64,000 nucleotides of DNA from Thermoprotei archaeon (GCA_003649205.1 QMRC01000002.1:208770-272769), one strand, 5' to 3'; shown: positions 46,115-54,771, numbered from the stretch's first letter. Notes: generated by a model not told the origin, from the letters alone. Translations and numbers: made by a program.

Positions 46115-46195
46115 AATATGGGTACACCTCCTCGTATAGGTGGGGAGGTACTTGGTTATTTTTGAATTACTCAAGAGTTGGAATAACTCACACCA

Positions 46196-47368
46196 TTACT
46201 GACTCATGGCGATATCTAGATACGTTCTCAAGTGTCTACTAGCTACTACTGACCAGTGAGTTCTCCTCACAAATTCACTTAATGTAGGTCTGATCTTCTT
46301 GAGTATGTAGCTGTAGTTCTCAAGTACATAAGATACCATGGATGCTATCTCTCTCGGGTCAGCTAGTGAGACAACTAGTTCTGGAACTAGTTCATAGTAC
46401 TCGACCAATCTAGGTACCTTGGTGCACACTATTGGCTTTAGTGAACTAGCTACCGTATGTAGCATACCACTAACACCTAAGTGGCCTCTGTACTCCCTAT
46501 ACGGTAGTACGATGACATCAGCTAGCGCAGCAAGTGCTAGCAGTTCGTCCCTAGTCAAGTACCTACCAATCATGACTGCTGATACCTTACCACTAGGCAC
46601 GAGGTACTTACTCAGTTTCTCGAAAACAGCAACACCATCACTACCCTGTGGTGTACCTGCGGTGACCACAGTGCAGTTTTCGTGGAGTTCCTTAGCTAAG
46701 TACTTAACTAGCTCAGGTACGACATCAGTACCTTTATCCCACCTGATGAAGCCGGGAATGAAGATCACATAGGTGTTGACCGCAGCCTTTAGACCGAGTA
46801 GCTCACATAGTTCCTCTCGTTTATAGTTAATGAATGGATTGTGAGGTGTTCCGTGAGGAATCACGACAATCTTATCTACATCAACTCCTTGGTGAAGTAG
46901 CTCAAATTCCTGTAGCTTACTGTGTACAATCAGTAAATCGACGTACCTACAGAGCTTCAACTGATACTTAACGTACTCCCTACCCTTAACCACGTGGTAC
47001 ACGGTATGCATTGTCATGACTATACTACGGCATTTCTTCCTTAACTCGCTCAGGAACTTTAGAAATTCCTCTGAGAATGGTGGGTGGTGAACGTATTCGT
47101 GCTGAATGTGCGCTATGTCGTGGTTGGGCACCCTACGTAGTACGTCAATTGCTCTATCATACTTACCCTTACCTACCACGAATACCGGTTCTACCGTAGC
47201 CTCGGTACCATAGTCGTGAGATCTCTCTGAATCCTCATTAGCGAGTATAGTTACTTCTCTAATGTACCTATGCCTCGATATCAGCTTCAAATGCATCAAT
47301 AGACTATGTGTGTACTCAGCTATCCCACATGGTGTGGGGGGATAAGTTGATAGGAGTAGTAACTTCAT
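46196..47368 (-). CDS. GT4-type glycosyltransferase
   Basis: The N-terminus LLLLSTYPPTPCGIAEYTHSLLMHL and the C-terminal domain with PYREYRGHLGVSGMLHTVASSLKP (variant of the E-x7-E region) identify a GT-B fold retaining glycosyltransferase. It probably adds sugars to glycolipids or S-layer glycans. It lies four bases downstream of another glycosyltransferase, suggesting one pathway. Confidence 0.85.
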   Translation of the reverse strand: MKLLLLSTYPPTPCGIAEYTHSLLMHLKLISRHRYIREVTILANEDSERSHDYGTEATVEPVFVVGKGKYDRAIDVLRRVPNHDIAHIQHEYVHHPPFSEEFLKFLSELRKKCRSIVMTMHTVYHVVKGREYVKYQLKLCRYVDLLIVHSKLQEFELLHQGVDVDKIVVIPHGTPHNPFINYKREELCELLGLKAAVNTYVIFIPGFIRWDKGTDVVPELVKYLAKELHENCTVVTAGTPQGSDGVAVFEKLSKYLVPSGKVSAVMIGRYLTRDELLALAALADVIVLPYREYRGHLGVSGMLHTVASSLKPIVCTKVPRLVEYYELVPELVVSLADPREIASMVSYVLENYSYILKKIRPTLSEFVRRTHWSVVASRHLRTYLDIAMSQ

Positions 47369-47372
47369 GATC

Positions 47373-48470
47373 TCAGCTTCTCAGTACCTTTAGCATAGCT
47401 TCTGCGAAGGTTTTTGGATGAAATCTCTGTGCAGTGAGGTAAGCTGCGTACTGTAGCTTAAACCACTCCTCTCGACTTAGCTTCAGTACGTGGATTAAGT
47501 ACTTCACCAATTCGTAGTCACTCCATGCTAAGTAACCTTCACGACCATGCTCAATGACTTCAGCAAGTCCTGTAGGTGCTCTCACAACAACTGGGACTCC
47601 CTGACTCATTGCCTCTAGAGGTGCTAAACCAAAGTGCTCCCCTATTCTAGGATGTACGTACACTCTCGCACTATGGTATAGTTCTAAGAGTGTTTCCTCA
47701 CTGGGTGATGGTATTAACTCCACATCTCTGTACCTATCCTGTAGCTCATCCACAATAGCCTTAACATGTTCGTAGTACTCCCTATGTCTTGGATCTACGT
47801 AACCAGTGAGTACGAGCCTAGCACTAGGTACTTCTCTCTTGACTAGTGGAAAGATGAGTGCTAGGAAGTCATGCCTCTTAAGTGTAGTGAACCTACCTAC
47901 ATAGAGTATAGTTGGTTCTCGATCACTACCAAGTGGTGGTTCAGTACTAAAGAACTTCGAGTCTATACATGGGTACACAACGTATGGTTCGAAACCCCAT
48001 AGGAACTTAACAGCTAGACCTGTTCTCCTTGAATTGACGATTACCTTATCTACGTAGTTGAGGCATTTAGCCGTTAGGTGCGGATACCTTGAGTACTTCG
48101 TATACTCCTCTAGATTTTCCTCACTAATCTCCTCATCTAGGGGAAAGTGAACATACATGCAGGTAGCTACTTCCTCTCTAGCTCTCTTAGCTATGTAGCA
48201 GTAGTACGGTTCCTGAATCATTACGAGAACAGTATCTGGTTCGTAGGCTGTGAGAACTGTGAGCATTTCTCTAGCAACATCACTGCTACTCTTCAGTGTA
48301 GTTACTTGAGGAGATAGCTCCTTACTAAACCATTCCTGGTCAGTACTTGCTGTGACGAGGTAGATGTCAATTCCGAGCTTACTCAATTCCTCAACCAGTA
48401 TCTTAGTTAACCTTTCTGAACCACCTTTCACAGTTAGATGTGGGTGAACTACCAGTAACCTACTCACCAT
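47373..48470 (-). CDS. GT4-type glycosyltransferase
   Basis: The protein shows VHPHLTVKGGSERLTKILVEEL (nucleotide-sugar domain entrance), the interdomain PTILYVGRFTTLKRHDFL, and the catalytic EHFGLAPLEAMSQGVPVV (E-x7-E). The wording is similar to ALG11 and PimB-like mannosyltransferases. Start at ATG 48470 is preferred over 48479 because a GAGATGAT site precedes it. It is co-directional with the next glycosyltransferase. Confidence 0.88.
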   Translation of the reverse strand: MVSRLLVVHPHLTVKGGSERLTKILVEELSKLGIDIYLVTASTDQEWFSKELSPQVTTLKSSSDVAREMLTVLTAYEPDTVLVMIQEPYYCYIAKRAREEVATCMYVHFPLDEEISEENLEEYTKYSRYPHLTAKCLNYVDKVIVNSRRTGLAVKFLWGFEPYVVYPCIDSKFFSTEPPLGSDREPTILYVGRFTTLKRHDFLALIFPLVKREVPSARLVLTGYVDPRHREYYEHVKAIVDELQDRYRDVELIPSPSEETLLELYHSARVYVHPRIGEHFGLAPLEAMSQGVPVVVRAPTGLAEVIEHGREGYLAWSDYELVKYLIHVLKLSREEWFKLQYAAYLTAQRFHPKTFAEAMLKVLRS

Positions 48471-48534
48471 AAATATCATCTCACGAAATTATGGTGGTGA
48501 ATAGATAGAGTATCTAATTTAATGGAGTGATGTA

Positions 48535-48753
48535 ATGTCGAGATATTTGGTACATCACTTACAAGAACTCATTAATGTACTTTTGCTCATGAACTATGAT
48601 CTGCACTGCCAGCAAAGTACATTGATAGCACTGAGGACTTTAGTACTAGTAAAAGTTGAGGTGATTAGGTTATTCAGGAGAAAGGGTAGGGGGTTGTTTC
48701 ATTACCTTGAGTATCTACTAGCTACCTCACTTCTTTTTCTTTTTCGGTGGTAG
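48535..48753 (+). CDS. possible small hydrophobic/basic protein
   Basis: A 72-codon frame (MSRYLVHHLQELINVLLLMNYDL...FRRKGRGLFHYLEYLLATSLLF) begins with ATG after TTTAATGGAGTGATGTA, which offers both a promoter-like and a ribosome-like sequence. The product is Leu-rich with a basic middle. It overlaps the convergent zinc-ribbon gene by 27 bases. I cannot name a family; it may be spurious. Confidence 0.35.
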   Translation: MSRYLVHHLQELINVLLLMNYDLHCQQSTLIALRTLVLVKVEVIRLFRRKGRGLFHYLEYLLATSLLFLFRW

Positions 48754-48963
48754 TATTTGGCTGTAGTCCTTTACTGGGAATGACGCTCCGCACTTTGAAC
48801 ATGTTACGCTCATATTCATTGTATACCAGCTCTCTGCCAGCTCAACTTCTTCCTTATGTCCACAGTATGGGCAGGTCACTAGTAATCTCAAAATCTTTTC
48901 AGGAACTCCACCAGACCACTCTTCGTAGAAGTACCACTCCTCACCTTCACTACCAGTGCTCAT
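48727..48963 (-). CDS. zinc-ribbon protein with lysine-rich tail
   Basis: Two cysteine pairs (CPYCG and CSKCG) about 27 residues apart form a zinc ribbon; the tail ends PPKKKKK. ATG 48963 has AGGTGG six bases upstream and is preferred over ATG 48984. About 78 residues. A role in nucleic-acid binding is likely but unproven. A guide RNA lies upstream on the same strand. Confidence 0.7.
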   Translation of the reverse strand: MSTGSEGEEWYFYEEWSGGVPEKILRLLVTCPYCGHKEEVELAESWYTMNMSVTCSKCGASFPVKDYSQILPPKKKKK

Positions 48964-49015
48964 TCCTTGCCACCTGCCTAACATGTGATCTACATTAATT
49001 TAAGCTTTCCTCTAC

Positions 49016-49064
49016 TCAGAAGCAAGAGGCTTCATCAACATTCAGTAGTCGAGTTGATCATCAT
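49016..49064 (-). ncRNA. box C/D guide sRNA
   Basis: On the minus strand: C ATGATGA (49064-49058), 12-nt spacer, D' CTGA (49045-49042), 3-nt gap, C' TTGATGA (49038-49032), 12-nt spacer, D CTGA (49019-49016). All boxes are canonical and both spacers are 12 nt. TATA-like GATTTATC lies about 40 bases upstream. Confidence 0.8.
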
Positions 49065-49157
49065 CTAGAGACTACATCTCTACACCGAAGTCACTTAGAG
49101 TACTGATAAATCAAACTAATATCTCCATTTTCGACAGTTATCGAGTAGGTGCTCAAC

Positions 49158-50498
49158 ATGAGTGGTCTAGAGGAAGTTCTGCACGAACTTGAGAGTAGGT
49201 TTGAGGTTAAGAGGGTAAGAACACCATTGTCAGTAATCTACGAGATCCCTGCTGTGATCAAGTACTTCGATAGAGGTCCTACTCTCGTATTTACGAGGGT
49301 TAAGGAAGACGTTTGTGGTGTTGTTGCTGCGAATTTAGTAAATACTAGAAGCAAGGTAATGTACTACCTTGGTGTAGGGTCCGATGAGGAGCTTTATAGG
49401 AAGATCTTGGATTCAGAGAGTAAGGTTGGGAAGATTACTGAAGTTTCATCACATGACTATAAGGAGATTGAGGTGAATCTCGAGAAGCTACCTGTTCTCA
49501 AGTACTATGAAGGTGATGCAGGTAGGTACGTAACTAGTGCTGTGGTTATTGCTAAGGATCCAGAGACAGGTTACCACAATCTCTCTGTTCATAGAATACT
49601 CGTACTTGGTCGAGATGTAGCTACGTTAAGGATTGTGCCACGACACCTATACACGATATGTGAACACTATAGGCAGAGAGGTATTACGAAGGTTCCGGTA
49701 GCTGTGTGCATAGGAGTTCACCCACTACTACTCTTCGCAGCATCGTGTTCACCACCATTCGGGTTCTCGGAGTACCACGTAGCTAGTAACTTCATGAATG
49801 CTGATGTGAGGGTATGTGATCTAGGTAATGGAGTGTTGGTACCTATCGACTCGGAGTACGTACTACTTGGTTACATCGACCTAGAGACACTAGTAGACGA
49901 AGGTCCATTCACTGACATTCTCGAGCTATATGATAAGGTGAGGAAGCAGCCACTGCTCAAGGTAGAGAAGATCTACGTGCTTAGGGATGTACCCTACTAC
50001 CACGCAATTCTACCAGGTGGAGCAGAGCACAAGCTATTGATGGCGCTTGAGAGAGAGGCTAGGATATGGAATTTCGTTAGAGCTGTAGTACCCTACGTTA
50101 AGGCGGTCAGATTAACGTGGGCCGGTGGATGCTGGTTACACGCAGTTATCTCAATTAGGAAGATCACTGATGGTGATGCAAAGAACGCGATCATGGCAGC
50201 CTTTGCGGCACACCCCTCACTTAAGCATGTTATCGTCGTTGATGAGGATATTGACATTGATAATCCTGAAGAAGTTGAGTGGGCCATAGCAACGAGATTT
50301 AGAGCTGATAGAGGGCTTGTACTCGTACAGTACGTAAGAGGTTCAACACTTGACCCCTCAGCTATAGATCAAGAACAAGGGTTAACGACTAAGATGGGGA
50401 TAGATGCTACCTACCCAAGAGCTGAGAGGAGGAAGTTTGAGAAAGCTAGAATACCGATAAACGTAAGGGAGCTCATAGAGAAGCTAGAGGTGTACTGA
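49158..50498 (+). CDS. UbiD-family decarboxylase, probable anhydromevalonate phosphate decarboxylase
   Basis: UbiD-family wording is clear: SSHDYKEIEVNLEKLPVLKYYEGDAGRYVTSAVVIAKDPETGYHNLSVHRI and PFGFSEYHVASNF..., ending in PSAIDQEQGLTTKMGIDAT. UbiD enzymes use prenylated FMN. Next to both phosphomevalonate dehydratase subunits, the parsimonious role is decarboxylation of trans-anhydromevalonate 5-phosphate to isopentenyl phosphate. Start ATG 49158 has AGGTG six bases upstream; GTG 49149 is the alternative. Confidence 0.85.
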   Translation: MSGLEEVLHELESRFEVKRVRTPLSVIYEIPAVIKYFDRGPTLVFTRVKEDVCGVVAANLVNTRSKVMYYLGVGSDEELYRKILDSESKVGKITEVSSHDYKEIEVNLEKLPVLKYYEGDAGRYVTSAVVIAKDPETGYHNLSVHRILVLGRDVATLRIVPRHLYTICEHYRQRGITKVPVAVCIGVHPLLLFAASCSPPFGFSEYHVASNFMNADVRVCDLGNGVLVPIDSEYVLLGYIDLETLVDEGPFTDILELYDKVRKQPLLKVEKIYVLRDVPYYHAILPGGAEHKLLMALEREARIWNFVRAVVPYVKAVRLTWAGGCWLHAVISIRKITDGDAKNAIMAAFAAHPSLKHVIVVDEDIDIDNPEEVEWAIATRFRADRGLVLVQYVRGSTLDPSAIDQEQGLTTKMGIDATYPRAERRKFEKARIPINVRELIEKLEVY

Positions 50499-51676
50499 TG
50501 AGTAGAAGACCTCTTGAACTAGCTGCAGAGGTCATGGAAAAGCTAGCATCTATCTACGGAGTTTCCGAACTAATTGAGGTAGCTCACGTACACATATCAG
50601 GTGTATCATACCTAACAATTGGTGATGCAGGATTAGAGTTCCTAGAGGATCTCGCTAGTAAGGGCACGAAGTTTAGGGTATCAGCAACGGTAAACCCCAT
50701 AGGATTTGATCTAGAGCACGTAGAGCAGCTCAAGATCCCACAAGACTTTGTGAATAAGCAGCTCAGGATATTGAATGCACTCAAGTCCATGGGAGCAAAC
50801 CTAATACTAAGTTGTACACCCTACGAAATAATCGACCTACCTCCAGGAACACATGTAGCTTGGGGAGAATCAAATGCAGTAATCTACGCTAACTCCATAC
50901 TTGGACTACGAACAAATAGAGAAGGTGGACCCCTCACAGTTCTAGCAGCTATCCTAGGTAAGGTACCTAAGTACGGTCTACACCTAGATGAGGTAAGAAA
51001 ACCAACACACCTAGTAGAGGTTAAGTACTCACAACCACTTAATCACCTAGTAGCTAGTGCACTAGGTTACATCATTGGTGAACTCGTCGTTACCGGAGTT
51101 CCACTAATTAGGGGGAATATCATTAAGTACTTCTCGGAGTCCCCACATGGACATGAACTAGTTAAGCTCTTTCTAGCATCACTAGCAACATCATCGCAAG
51201 TAAATCGCTGCATCATACCTAACCTATCACGTGACTACGGTGGTGAAGTACCGAGTAAAGTCATTGAGGTAGAGGAAAAAGACATTAGAAAGGCAATTGA
51301 TGAACTTAGCTCTGGCGCTACACCAGACGCCATAGCTATTGGGTGCCCACACTGTTCGCTAAAGGAAGTAATGCTCACCTACAAAATACTTGAACGTGAA
51401 GGTATTAGGGCTAGGAAGCTATTTCTCCTCTTCACCTCTAGGAGAGTTAAAGAAGAGCTTAGGAGACTAGGCGTCTTAAGCAAATTGAGTGAACGTGGAG
51501 TACTGGTGTGTGCTGATACCTGTATAGTCGTCTCACCCATAGTACGTACTCTAGGTATTAAGGTTGTTATGACAAATTCAGGTAAAGCAGCTCACTACCT
51601 TAGGAGAATGCATGGTATTGATGTGGTGTTAGGTGACTTGTATGACTGCATTAAGGAGGTGCGTAACGGTGCATAG
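50498..51676 (+). CDS. phosphomevalonate dehydratase large subunit (aconitase X type)
   Basis: The protein carries the aconitase-X large-subunit features: HVHISGVSYLTIGDAGLEFLEDLA, FRVSATVNPIGFD, SCTPYEI, TNREGGPLTVLAAILGKVP, and IGCPHCSLKE with cluster cysteines. In archaea this enzyme dehydrates mevalonate 5-phosphate. The ATG overlaps the UbiD stop, and the small-subunit gene begins before its own stop, so all three are translationally coupled. Confidence 0.88.
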   Translation: MSRRPLELAAEVMEKLASIYGVSELIEVAHVHISGVSYLTIGDAGLEFLEDLASKGTKFRVSATVNPIGFDLEHVEQLKIPQDFVNKQLRILNALKSMGANLILSCTPYEIIDLPPGTHVAWGESNAVIYANSILGLRTNREGGPLTVLAAILGKVPKYGLHLDEVRKPTHLVEVKYSQPLNHLVASALGYIIGELVVTGVPLIRGNIIKYFSESPHGHELVKLFLASLATSSQVNRCIIPNLSRDYGGEVPSKVIEVEEKDIRKAIDELSSGATPDAIAIGCPHCSLKEVMLTYKILEREGIRARKLFLLFTSRRVKEELRRLGVLSKLSERGVLVCADTCIVVSPIVRTLGIKVVMTNSGKAAHYLRRMHGIDVVLGDLYDCIKEVRNGA

Positions 51677-52091
51677 TTCATTACTTAGGTTTAGAGTTAG
51701 GTTCATTGTAGGTAGGAGACGAATATGTGCACCGCTCCTTATAGAGAGATGCCCCATATCGCCACTAGGTGATATAGACCCTAAGACAGGTGTTTTGAAG
51801 AATCCAAAGTGTAGAAACTATGGGAAATCAATTAGTGGTAAGGTATTTGCTTACCCAGTGTCATGTGGCTCTACTGTAGGTAGCTACGTACTCTACCAGC
51901 TTAGTAAGGTGGGTAGAGGACCTCAAGCAATTGTCGTTAAGCAAGTTGACCCAGTACTCCTAGTAGGCTGTATCTTAGGTGGTATTGAGTTAGTTGAGTG
52001 TAGTCATGAGGACTTCTGGTACATGGCTAGGGATGGTTACGTAGTTGAGCTAAATCCAGAAGAACATACACTGACTCTAATTCCTCAGTAG
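51669..52091 (+). CDS. phosphomevalonate dehydratase small subunit (aconitase X swivel)
   Basis: The 140-residue swivel domain shows ISPLGDIDPKTGVLKNPKCRNYGKSISGKVFAYPVSCGSTVGSYVLY, typical of DUF126/aconitase-X small subunits. Start GTG 51669 is preceded by AAGGAGGTGCG, and the gene overlaps the large subunit by eight bases. The longer frame from 51633 is disfavoured. Confidence 0.9.
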   Translation: MHSSLLRFRVRFIVGRRRICAPLLIERCPISPLGDIDPKTGVLKNPKCRNYGKSISGKVFAYPVSCGSTVGSYVLYQLSKVGRGPQAIVVKQVDPVLLVGCILGGIELVECSHEDFWYMARDGYVVELNPEEHTLTLIPQ

Positions 52092-52173
52092 CTGAATAAG
52101 CATCGTACTCTAGACGAGCTTACTCGAACTAACATTTAAATGAGATGGCAATGGTTACAACACAGGTGTCACT

Positions 52174-52821
52174 ATGGTCAAAGTTAGGTGGCATGGTCAT
52201 GCATGTTTTGAGATCTCAACACCAGAAGTAACCGTAGTTATTGATCCACATGACGGGATCTCACTAGGTATCAAGAAACCAGAGGTAAAGGCAGACATCG
52301 TACTGATTAGTCACGACCACTTCGACCACAATAAGGATGCTGTAGTAGCTAAACCTGGAGCAGAGATACTGAAGATGTTTCGTGGTGAGAAAGAGGTAAG
52401 AGGTGTGAGGATTAAGGGAATTGAGACTGCTCACGACGATGTAGGTGGTAGAGAGAGAGGAAAGAACATAGTTTACGTAATTACCGTAGGTGAAGTAACG
52501 TTCTGTCACCTAGGTGATCTAGGACACATACTGACAGAAGACCAGGTTAGAGAGATCGGAGCAATTGACGTACTGATGATACCAGTCGGTGGAACGTACA
52601 CAATAGGACCGGAGGAAGCTAAGTCCATAGTCAAGCAACTAAATCCCAAGGTAGTAATACCAATGCATTACAAGATACCAGGACTACAGCTACCACTACT
52701 CCCAGTATCGCACTTCCTAAAGTACTTCGAGAAAGTCAAGAAAATAGACAGCAACGAAATAGAAATAACGAGAGAAACGCTACCAGCAGAAACAACAATC
52801 TACGTACTATCACCACCGTAG
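52174..52821 (+). CDS. metallo-beta-lactamase fold hydrolase (UPF0173/UlaG-like)
   Basis: The zinc-binding motif SHDHFDHN is present (about 45-52), with WHGHACFEI at the start and HLGDLGHIL and MHYK later. Length 215 fits the archaeal UPF0173 family. Substrate unknown. Promoter-like ACATTTAAATG lies about 40 bases upstream. Codons are A-rich at third positions. Confidence 0.85.
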   Translation: MVKVRWHGHACFEISTPEVTVVIDPHDGISLGIKKPEVKADIVLISHDHFDHNKDAVVAKPGAEILKMFRGEKEVRGVRIKGIETAHDDVGGRERGKNIVYVITVGEVTFCHLGDLGHILTEDQVREIGAIDVLMIPVGGTYTIGPEEAKSIVKQLNPKVVIPMHYKIPGLQLPLLPVSHFLKYFEKVKKIDSNEIEITRETLPAETTIYVLSPP

Positions 52822-52892
52822 CTAAATCACCTAGGAAAATCGAAGCTCAAACCACCACTACACTTTTATACCTATACCAAACTCGAAGCCCT

Positions 52893-53378
52893 GTGACACA
52901 GGTAAAAATAGAGAAAGCAAGAGGTTCCCTACTAAGAGAAGTGATTAAGCAGTGGAAGTACTACCTAAGAGATCAGGGACCAAGCAAACTAGATAACTAC
53001 ATCCTAGACATCGAGAGTGAGGAGATACTACACAACACAGTAACAGCACTAGTAGAGAGCGGAGATACTGAAGTACTTGTAGCTAAAGAAGGAAGCAAAG
53101 TAGTGGGATTCACAGTAGTAACCGTGAACACATTCCAGAACCTCTACCAAACAAAGAAGCTCATAGGAGAGATATCTGCAATCTACGTACATAGGGAATA
53201 CAGAGGTAAGGGAGTAGGATCTAAATTACTTGAAGAGGCAATGAAGTACCTACAAAGCAGGGGAGTTGAGATAGTACTTGCAGAGGTAAGAGCAGATAAC
53301 GAAGCATCGATGAAGTTATTTACCAAGTATGGGTTTACTGTAGATCACACAGTTCACGTACTCTTGAAGGAGCTATAG
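52893..53378 (+). CDS. GNAT-family N-acetyltransferase
   Basis: The acetyl-CoA loop is EYRGKGVGSKLLEEAMKYL (about 110-128), preceded by the beta strand ISAIYVHR and followed by ADNEASMKLFTKYGF, all diagnostic of GNAT. The start GTG 52893 follows TTTTTATACC by about 25-30 bases, consistent with a leaderless message. The target (protein N-terminus, amine or antibiotic) is unknown. A K-turn hairpin lies just after the gene. Confidence 0.85.
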   Translation: MTQVKIEKARGSLLREVIKQWKYYLRDQGPSKLDNYILDIESEEILHNTVTALVESGDTEVLVAKEGSKVVGFTVVTVNTFQNLYQTKKLIGEISAIYVHREYRGKGVGSKLLEEAMKYLQSRGVEIVLAEVRADNEASMKLFTKYGFTVDHTVHVLLKEL

Positions 53379-53408
53379 TTAAAAACCGAGAAGTAGCTCT
53401 AGAGGATT

Positions 53409-53464
53409 GACCGGGGGCTCCCCTGACACGTGAGTGATCACGTGGGATGAGGGGGAGTGCGGTC
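53409..53464 (+). ncRNA. structured RNA hairpin with kink-turn-like element
   Basis: The sequence folds as GACCG, CTCCCC, then CACGTGA with loop GTGA, then TCACGTG, GGGGAG and CGGTC. The internal loop UGA opposite GGAUGA resembles the L7Ae-binding kink-turn of box C/D RNAs. No guide pocket is obvious. It lies between convergent genes and could be an RNA gene, a 3'-end structure of either gene, or a protein-binding site. Confidence 0.5.
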
Positions 53465-53467
53465 TCC

Positions 53468-54247
53468 TCACCTCTCTTCCATGCTCAGCAAGTACTCACG
53501 TAATCTAGCTACATCACCTCTATACAGCTTGAAGAGTTGATCAGGGTAGTTTAGAATCACGTAGTTAGTATACCTCATCCTAGCTAACACCTTCAGTACC
53601 TTGTGGTGATTAATCGATACCTTGATACCAGTTTCAACACTAGCCTCCACACCCTCCCTTAGCTTATCACCTAAGTGAATTATGTCTATGTAACCAATGT
53701 TCTCTATGAGGGTCCTCAAATCATCGATACTACATCGTGAATCTCTACCAAGCTCAAAGCATATGGTGAAGAGAGCAGGTACCGTGACTCTACCGATAAC
53801 TCGACTTACAATATCCCTAACGGAGCATTGACTTGGTCTACAGAGCCAAGAGAGCTTGACACCATATGCAGCTGCTAGCTTGAGTATGGTCCCTAGGTAG
53901 GTGTTGATGGTGTTACTAGGTGTGTCAGACTTCACTAATGTACGTGATGGCTTCATAACTACGTGACTACACCCGATCTCTGAAGCAATCATCATCAACC
54001 TCTCAATGGTTGTGCCTAGGTTCCTGCTAGAGATCTTGGGTGTAGGTACCTTGATTATCTCGATCTTATCCATGAACACCTCCATGGGTTCAGTAATGTC
54101 GTAGATTAGTGCATCAAGAAGCAACCTCTTCTCCCTAGTTAAGTCCACCTCAACAACATCTACTTGCTCAACTACCTTCTCAACTTCACGAGGTGCTTTC
54201 TTGAGTAAGCTGTAAGGTATTGCAACACCTAGCTTCAAGAGGGACAC
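53468..54247 (-). CDS. TIM-barrel protein, sugar-phosphate isomerase/AP endonuclease-like fold
   Basis: The alternation of strands and helices (LGVAIPYSLLKKAPREVEKVVEQ, CSHVVMKPSRTLVK, YGVKLSWLCRP, YIDIIHLGDKLREG, ISINHHKVLKVLARM) suggests an AP-endonuclease-2/xylose-isomerase type barrel. Several expected metal residues (His, Glu) are not in their usual motifs, so catalysis may be lost or altered. Start GTG 54247. Confidence in the fold is modest. Confidence 0.45.
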   Translation of the reverse strand: MSLLKLGVAIPYSLLKKAPREVEKVVEQVDVVEVDLTREKRLLLDALIYDITEPMEVFMDKIEIIKVPTPKISSRNLGTTIERLMMIASEIGCSHVVMKPSRTLVKSDTPSNTINTYLGTILKLAAAYGVKLSWLCRPSQCSVRDIVSRVIGRVTVPALFTICFELGRDSRCSIDDLRTLIENIGYIDIIHLGDKLREGVEASVETGIKVSINHHKVLKVLARMRYTNYVILNYPDQLFKLYRGDVARLREYLLSMEER

Positions 54248-54372
54248 CTACATGTGGCCACTGGCTCCGCCGCCTCCTCATTCAGCCCCGAGAGAGGGGA
54301 TGTCGGAGACGGCTCAGGTCTACCTAGGTGAAGCCCCTTGATATACTTAACCTAAGTCTGAGAGGTAGGAGG

Positions 54373-54381
54373 TGATTATAT
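54373..54381 (+). promoter_or_regulatory. TATA box before structured RNA
   Basis: TGATTATAT lies about 20 bases upstream of the long hairpin at 54397, preceded by a purine-rich AGGAGG stretch that could serve as BRE. Confidence 0.4.
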
Positions 54382-54396
54382 GCTGAGAAATTGGTG

Positions 54397-54436
54397 AGGT
54401 CGCTTCATCCCAACCCAATTGGGGAGTCGGCGACCT
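54397..54436 (+). ncRNA. structured RNA candidate
   Basis: AGGTCGC pairs with GCGACCT (seven perfect pairs). Inside is a 5x6 internal loop (TTCAT / GAGTCG) and an upper hairpin CCCAA-CCCAA-TTGGG. This stem-pocket-stem outline resembles an H/ACA RNA, but I see no ACA box and no kink-turn. Confidence 0.4.
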
Positions 54437-54465
54437 AGCCGCCATGACTAAGTTCGAGTAAGGGG

Positions 54466-54477
54466 TTCATATACTTA
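54466..54477 (+). promoter_or_regulatory. TATA box before second structured RNA
   Basis: TTCATATACTTA lies 36-48 bases before the outer stem of the hairpin at 54514. Confidence 0.35.
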
Positions 54478-54513
54478 CCGTAGGTTGAGTAGAGTAGGAT
54501 ATTGCAAGGGGCC

Positions 54514-54564
54514 GGGGCTCACCTTCATTGACTCCCAGAAGGGAGCCTCAGGTGAGTGAACCCC
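54514..54564 (+). ncRNA. structured RNA candidate
   Basis: GGGG-C-TCACCT...AGGTGAG...CCCC forms nested stems of four and seven base pairs, enclosing loop TCATTGA / CCTC and the hairpin CTCCC-AGAA-GGGAG. It mirrors the outline of the RNA at 54397. Assignment is open: H/ACA-like, another small RNA, or a regulatory leader. Confidence 0.4.
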
Positions 54565-54624
54565 ACCGAGAATTTCCTCGTGCTCTACTGATCTTAAAAC
54601 TGTATCTACTTCTCTAGCTATGGC

Positions 54625-54678
54625 TCATGGGAGGTGCGTGTCATCACCTACCTCAGGTACCGTGAGGTTCTTCATCGC
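54625..54678 (-). ncRNA. box C/D guide sRNA
   Basis: On the minus strand: C GCGATGA (54678-54672), 15-nt spacer, D' CTGA (54656-54653), 5-nt gap, C' GTGATGA (54647-54641), 12-nt spacer, D-like ATGA (54628-54625). Only the D box deviates by one base. First in map order of a set of three. Confidence 0.6.
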
Positions 54679-54720
54679 CATAACTCACAGTGATGCTGGG
54701 GTAAATTATTGTTTCTCAGA

Positions 54721-54771
54721 TCAGAAGAGGCTAGCCTACATCACTTCCTCAGCCCGTATAAGATTCATCAC
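54721..54771 (-). ncRNA. box C/D guide sRNA
   Basis: On the minus strand: C GTGATGA (54771-54765), 12-nt spacer, D' CTGA (54752-54749), 4-nt gap, C' GTGATGT (54744-54738), 13-nt spacer, D CTGA (54724-54721). TATA-like GTTTAAGAC lies 25-35 bases upstream. Confidence 0.8.
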
